DNA of 10,081 bases from DASXMX01 sp035483795 (GTDB taxonomy: Bacteria; Planctomycetota; Phycisphaerae; Tepidisphaerales; Tepidisphaeraceae), in the NCBI GenBank assembly GCA_035483795.1, contig DATHPP010000159.1, forward strand, positions 1-10,081. Direction: 5' to 3'. Under the pieces are notes generated by a model. The model made no database searches. It saw only the letters and a list, made by a program, of their open reading frames with translations, and had not been told where the DNA came from. Of this stretch, positions 9,701 to 10,081 are shown piece by piece; the stretch's first letter is position 1, and every line of letters starts with the position of its first letter. Both the position numbers and the translations under genes were made by a program.

Positions 9701-10081
9701 GTGACCTGGAGGTCGAGCGGCGAGTTGGGGGCGGTGGTGTCGGGGATCGCGGGGAGATTGGCGGAGACGGGGGTGGAGGCGTTGTAGGAGGAGTCGTAGG
9801 CGGTGACGGTGTAGGCGTAGGCGACGCCGGTGGTGGCGGTGGTGTCGGTGAAGGAGGTGAGGGTGGTGCCGCCGAGGGCGACGCCGTTGCGGTCGACCTC
9901 GTAGGAAATCAAATTAGAGGAAGAGGCGCTGGGGGAGGCGGCCCAGGAGATGGTGACGTTCGCACCAGAGGATGTCGCCGTGACGGTGCCCGGCGGCTGG
10001 GGCGGGGTGACGGAATAGCCCGCCGGCGCGGTGCCTGTGCTGGTGCCGAAGGATCCGCTTGGAGGAGATGTCCCGCCCGAG
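724..10081 (-). CDS. Giant FN3/Rhs (YD-repeat) polymorphic toxin with C-terminal GIY-YIG nuclease tip, 5'-partial
   Basis: Seen: one uninterrupted reading frame runs from the right edge (first whole codon at 10080) to a TGA at 726-724, giving 3118 visible residues. The frame is open upstream of the TTG at 9912 and encodes an FN3 domain there, so 9912 is not the start; the true start lies outside the window. Order: FN3 pair, unassigned region, about a dozen Y-x-Y-D-x-x-G-type YD repeats, degenerate Rhs terminal motif, pretoxin linker, nuclease domain. Only three cysteines are visible (codons at 9060, 8748 and 8670), and Thr, Ser, Asn and Gly are abundant, which suits an extracytoplasmic protein. 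Known: Rhs proteins form a YD-repeat shell enclosing a variable C-terminal toxin used in competition between cells. Inferred: an exported antibacterial or contact-dependent toxin. Its immunity gene follows directly. No promoter, signal peptide or secretion marker (PAAR, TcB) is visible. Confidence 0.95.
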   Translation of the reverse strand, partial: SGGTSPPSGSFGTSTGTAPAGYSVTPPQPPGTVTATSSGANVTISWAASPSASSSNLISYEVDRNGVALGGTTLTSFTDTTATTGVAYAYTVTAYDSSYNASTPVSANLPAIPDTTAPNSPLDLQVTKNDGTTVALNWVQPWDDVGVTKYNVYRNNTFLASTTGTTISEAVPAAGATYMYEVAAVDAAGNSVTQNSYASIAVTGPSTPPIDASPNQYIPQSWQDDFYNNMTAVLRQRMAAVLPAPITPLDSRFWYDQSDTLISGSVSLPSSGTITQIHGTQGQYAYEDINGAGHYQAGDPVWQINPNSSTPNIYQGEPIIYPATNPPSVPIGTWASTNGICSAVLKNGSTLVWADSTTSFSQDFANFYASIDLVIPHYSVNRDFNNPSSDSLSVGDIMNSLYYTPQNPAPPIPGFTFSITPTPSGATSANISGGDVSKVIVPGDCMLIGSIWYPVSDSGNSSNTLSLGKPCYGGPSAPPITGNLVLLNWTLVPAMTDTNSGATFQYERGIPSQGGLIFAQQFKELHDALSQLIGLTPFYNETNFDGYSELFLSVASQVINAYDSVFGADGDGFRALIAGGAGGADAIDDPTLIIDMENMVTQMEGVVYERGSGPNGWKVDQNGNAMTFSQDTMLLDQLLPPKSNVTTGATIRVMGHWSKDEFGNALGTTSTSITDPEDITEIAGVLQQMEEGSLDSAGHPLTDQALWVLQVPANARILEWNITASTSQGGDWGQPEAVTDVVWDGTPDPTQWGAAASPAISVGTGGGSSVIAQVGILHFHRSAPPPSHGTEVYDSAHFDLSAGNISVVLPSAHRQNGADVQNVQLGPWYTSLNSSTWQWGQTETVVTWSLTTASGMVLGGDGWSPPGLTPGQSDPTTPPGGTNPITNLATGFTGSWYYQVGADDAGNYVDDQYNKEIDATLGPLPAIFGEVPASSGFTPPTDGGGNSPSQTLYPGDTGWLSINPTPSTTLGVLPLTTRMDYENTTPDTNMDGIVQVPADLASQGNDTGVMALQADRNAPQVYLPIFTDTTGALPVHGYIQQGAFSLTGTDGGPLLSDELSILDGNQTSPPSTYSQYLNQNGLPYAYSLDTYTRVNELLDDGVNHVKRIEVIRPGGNAVVFDFPWNAQTNSFSPIGTPLGYLVNGVARDADRTYVLRDLTTSDASESAEAGGALHQYALEFASGITQTFATGANDKGTISSVSNAQGLSQDLTTYLTPSTTTDYRFNQALANNTTDTLDSSRYKITFNLFNDADQYPYQGRIESIDYQTITPSGVSPQTIHTAIAYDSSNQITDLTKTDTTTNSPINPFSYTLSSDGTVIDRNGVQVTRAGAFTNGASSTVTIVTQDDGSDSSLVGTLTDAISFNSDGLVAVDTTTLDEGYSGTNIPTPAQLSATTSYAYHPRVASNPGNFATPGHYANGGASWGDVTLVTNPDNSWVVYKYDDGSNGTPSTGWLAEQMTPFQSTRRSWGESSNVVQYFSYSADVSGNGQDADPMNLVEQPREVQTQVQEIITSDVFNRYGGAGTSAETSVVTRRAADPDLGDNWDAAVFQTQNTITYSSGAGLTATSTGYAGNSTANSSVDSSKNVNQTVTSSWGADTLSTQSDTLNPWGNAFTATDGTIDQPYVADSASTPDAFGNYANDAETGGVSTSATYPNTGNFWFGPQTVTEKDGSHTNYTYNAMGEVATKTIYAGTSHSVEYKYTYDFTGNVIELQTVAMSSQGAELSTPSPITNTYQYDAQGRLRQEIDNTTGSDATANRTTTYVWTTGGTFLNPTNVLTITHPDGGTEIDAFYLDGSKASTGGTAVTPATYSEGVVYEGDLDANFRSDSNVEAGSTWTSVTAGGSNNTTTAYTNALGEPYLSQQNTPGTNSQPSTTVDAVTDFDNNGRPIKTVGFDGTTTYTIYDPVTGQMGAQFTDKKHTGGYVPGVDPKIVRQFVAQGTNGSVNAITSPILNATTPQGIQTLQLAGSGVQTSDSLSYDGGLANVSINNGLTTTTTDAPGTTADHWIETTVNPDKTRVQDTYTDGQLADEQTLPVTGSTPITDQQFAYNGLQELTGGTDYTGTTGSGLFSDGTPQSLTLPGHAQASVAAINPATNDTTQFTRADGGNVYTPENLFGQTQSISGAGVLSANLGYEDTTGSQTGQLNSLTTFQGSTTLSNGTLSGTGAATTTWKYDANTGLLSSKKFADGTQDKYQYDASGQLINYVAPGLASSSFTYAGDGSLSAYSFNSGLSDGVSSSTSLDELGNPAVVADADNGKTSTETNTLNANGQPALTTFDTAGFDGVGYSYYPTTGYGNTGSPQALSAVSVVNQGGFPLASASYSYDPQTQRLASITVNGITFTYGYIANSNQIETTSVSPTGNNNYQVYIDQKPDDLTSNSDPSRLREIQVSANNPNFSTNVFDDKVNAAGNNIDYNQQDQITSRTTAWFDPSTNTTTTDQITTYAYSPALADALTGVTGTDQVQVGTSTPTTTNINNSYSYDNVGNWTNGVANSTGTPLGTFNSVNEASALSYNGRGDTTNDGQFAYGYDAMDRLTNITPDNPQATGVNSTKEQLGYDSSGRVLWEDVYQYNAGSFGSSPAFSYHMIWDGNQLIALLDGNNNLLQQYTYGPTGLIGETVFPADPNYHLLPGSNQQTPLTFAIITDLSGNIAEIVDPISGSLIGNYRYDSWGLQLSASGAAPNVSLFGGKGEINLPYAPKILGWSSNPSGAGDDRVLNSITHSFMQPDAAGELAGGFNLRAAFADDPVNNVDLAGEAPASDPDLHGLSPSQYAHFVFWVRDKLRLSYPGYSADPATLNYKAQEILDNTGSGNLAGMTFDQIYALSLHSAAQQQAAIQQVLATDYNPTVGMPTNNAVAAQGLANAAQGVQNVVVGTANMLIKAQPVPGILSLFGINIAIPSPDWSKGIFAQEYGGHGMSVGIATAGWTLVSAAVPIPGVGAASEARPILTVETSVPSIEGATIGAPQFRSLSAASINDPIFSGEPALFDEFGVVPGKDLRLDQISGTDGRSYITYAFMQDGEVVYVGRASGPGTPAQVLAGRLVKGHHAFTPGVTEPVVIAIQKTKLASQGAEEFFTQGYLELGAPLKNQENILSYDNALRTQKSLTKLDAFFDELFSQRY
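727..1068 (-). other. C-terminal GIY-YIG (URI) nuclease toxin domain
   Basis: The last 114 residues. Motifs in order: Y-I-T-Y (codons from about 1056) then V-V-Y-V-G (1023-1009), matching the paired 'GIY' and 'YIG' strands with an intervening turn (MQDGE). Then R in AGRLVKGHH (Arg codon at 966), a Glu pair in QGAEEFFTQ (codons at 873 and 870), and N in APLKNQENI (codon at 825). Tyr, Tyr, Arg, Glu and Asn in this order are the catalytic and structural set of GIY-YIG nucleases, which cut DNA with a metal ion. The 'VYVGRASGPGTP' form is the one seen in URI-type polymorphic toxins. All expected key residues are present, so an active DNase tip is likely; RNA as target is possible. Confidence 0.8.
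1069..1812 (-). other. Pretoxin linker between Rhs core and toxin
   Basis: Visible residues about 2757-3004. It begins with ASDPDLHGLSPSQYAHFVFW and a helical, Gln/Ala-rich part (about 1640-1450). A glycine- and proline-rich hydrophobic part follows, including GILSLFGINIAIPSPDW (about 1425-1375) and a hydrophobic stretch coded at 1338-1264 ending VPIPGVGAA. Such hydrophobic pretoxin segments are common upstream of Rhs toxin tips and may help translocation or packing; this is inferred from position. Third-position GC falls near 1180-1070, which I take as the probable border of the exchangeable tip. Confidence 0.65.
1813..1929 (-). other. Degenerate Rhs-associated core terminal motif
   Basis: Visible residues 2718-2756, within ITHSFMQPDAAGELAGG and FNLRAAFADDPVNNVDLAG. 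This aligns by eye with the hallmark that ends Rhs cores ('GRFLSPDPIG', 'GGLNLYAY', 'NPVNLVDPLG'). The prolines after both aspartates are lost (PDAAG for PDPIG, VDLAG for VDPLG), and NLYAYV has become NLRAAFA. Both Asp of the D-x-x-G pairs, the GG, the N-L and the P-V-N are kept. In well-studied Rhs/TcC proteins the Asp residues of this region carry out self-cleavage that frees the toxin. Cleavage here, just before the pretoxin, is inferred. Confidence 0.8.
1930..6240 (-). other. YD-repeat (Rhs shell) region
   Basis: Visible residues about 1281-2717. Repeated Y-x-Y/F-D-x-x-G-x-L/V units are readable, for example IAYDSSNQI (about 6234), YTYNAMGEV (about 5060), YTYDFTGNV (about 4980), YQYDAQGRL (about 4885), YQYDASGQL (about 3510), FTYAGDGSL (about 3440), YSYDPQTQRL (about 3125), YSYDNVGNW (about 2650), YGYDAMDRL (about 2505), LGYDSSGRV (about 2430), YTYGPTGL (about 2270) and YRYDSWGL (about 2090). 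The closing section, with IWDGNQLIALLDGNNN then FAIITDLSGNIAEIVD, is the usual Rhs-associated core lead-in. In known structures such repeats spiral into a hollow shell around the toxin. Third codon positions are almost all G or C, which produces several long shadow frames on the other strand. Confidence 0.92.
6241..7329 (-). other. Lead-in region before the YD repeats
   Basis: Visible residues about 918-1280. Beta-rich segments include GWLSINPTPSTTLGVLPLTT, RVNELLDDG and RIEVIRPGGNAVVFDFPWN. The last resembles the strand 'R-x-x-x-P-D/G-G-x-x-x-x-F' that opens many Rhs/YD regions, followed by statements like FASGITQTF. It is likely the N-terminal cap or first turns of the Rhs shell. No catalytic motif is recognised. 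Confidence 0.55.
7105..7122 (-). other. D-x-N-x-D-G acidic loop
   Basis: D-T-N-M-D-G followed by I-V-Q matches the first half of an EF-hand or dockerin calcium loop (D-x-N-x-D-G). It sits in the lead-in region before the YD repeats. It supports, but does not prove, a calcium-stabilised extracellular protein. Confidence 0.4.
7444..7451. repeat. Homopolymer G8 (C8 in the coding sense)
   Basis: Eight G on the plus strand, read as ACC CCC CCC GGT (T-P-P-G) in the Rhs gene, within the linker DPTTPPGGTNP. A gain or loss of one base would shift the frame and remove all the YD repeats and the toxin. Such tracts can be phase-variable, though this one may only be a proline linker. Confidence 0.85.
9184..9219 (-). 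other. Calcium-loop-like motif D-I-N-G-A-G-H-Y-Q-A-G-D
   Basis: Twelve residues (visible 288-299) follow the D-x-N-x-x-G-x-Y-x-x-G-D/E pattern, which in many secreted bacterial proteins forms an EF-hand-like or dockerin-like calcium loop. It follows YAYE and precedes PVWQI, resembling the usual 'GxYDPGEP' context. A second acidic loop, D-T-N-M-D-G, is encoded at 7122-7105. Calcium binding is inferred from the pattern only. Confidence 0.5.
9463..9741 (-). other. Fibronectin type III domain 2
   Basis: Visible residues about 114-206. It starts with PDTTAPNSPLDLQVT, the common linker seen before bacterial FN3 domains. The core Trp follows in VALNWVQPWDDVGV, then the tyrosine strand KYNVYRNN, then YMYEVAAVDAAGN. 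It lies directly after the first FN3 domain, so the two are tandem. It probably acts as an extracellular stalk or binding module ahead of the Rhs part. Further FN3 domains may lie outside the window. Confidence 0.88.
9745..10005 (-). other. Fibronectin type III domain 1
   Basis: Visible residues about 26-112. It has the FN3 pattern: a proline-rich entry (PPQPPGTVTATSSG), a strand with the core Trp (VTISWAAS), the SYEVDRNG strand, and the AYAYTVTAYDSSYNAS strand typical of bacterial FN3 domains. It begins upstream of the apparent TTG start, which shows that the gene continues to the right. FN3 domains in bacteria are usually extracellular spacers or adhesion modules. Codons here are strongly GC-rich at the third position. 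Confidence 0.85.

Noticed and set aside
9910..9912. TTG at 9912 as the start of the giant gene
   Set aside because: The frame is open for 56 further codons to the window edge, and these encode the first strands of an FN3 domain.

Overview
The window is almost entirely one giant minus-strand gene encoding an Rhs/YD-repeat polymorphic toxin. It is read from beyond the right edge of the window down to position 724. A small acidic gene, very probably its immunity gene, follows on the same strand (691 down to 419). The 3118 residues visible lack the true N-terminus. In order they are: two fibronectin type III domains (about 10005-9463); a long region I cannot assign, containing one calcium-loop-like motif (9462-7330); a lead-in region to the repeats (7329-6241); a long array of YD repeats (6240-1930); a degenerate form of the Rhs C-terminal motif (1929-1813); a pretoxin linker (1812-1069); and a 114-residue C-terminal domain with the GIY-YIG (URI) nuclease signature (1068-727).

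The left 420 bases contain no intact gene. They hold the frameshifted remnant of a plus-strand IS integrase-type transposase (about 276-417), which stops being recognisable at the stop codon of the immunity gene. Further left are two short GC-rich hairpins. This is typical of Rhs loci: a constant core, an exchangeable toxin tip with its matching immunity gene, and mobile-element debris at the exchange end.

Inferred working: the protein is probably exported or surface-exposed, since it has FN3 domains, is rich in Thr/Ser/Asn/Gly, and has only three cysteines in 3118 residues. The YD repeats would form the shell that encloses the tip nuclease until delivery. The small protein would protect the producer and its kin. 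The secretion route cannot be seen because the N-terminus lies outside the window.

Organism: GC-rich, with strongly GC-biased third codon positions in the core and an FN3-plus-Rhs architecture. This would fit Verrucomicrobiota, Planctomycetota or a similar soil or aquatic phylum, but nothing here fixes the taxon. Third-position GC drops in the toxin tip, in the immunity gene and in the 7.3-9.4 kb segment, suggesting a mosaic gene. The least ordinary details are a 22-bp tandem duplication that copies the end of the rhs gene into the ribosome-binding region of the immunity gene, and an Rhs terminal motif that has lost most consensus residues but keeps both aspartates.
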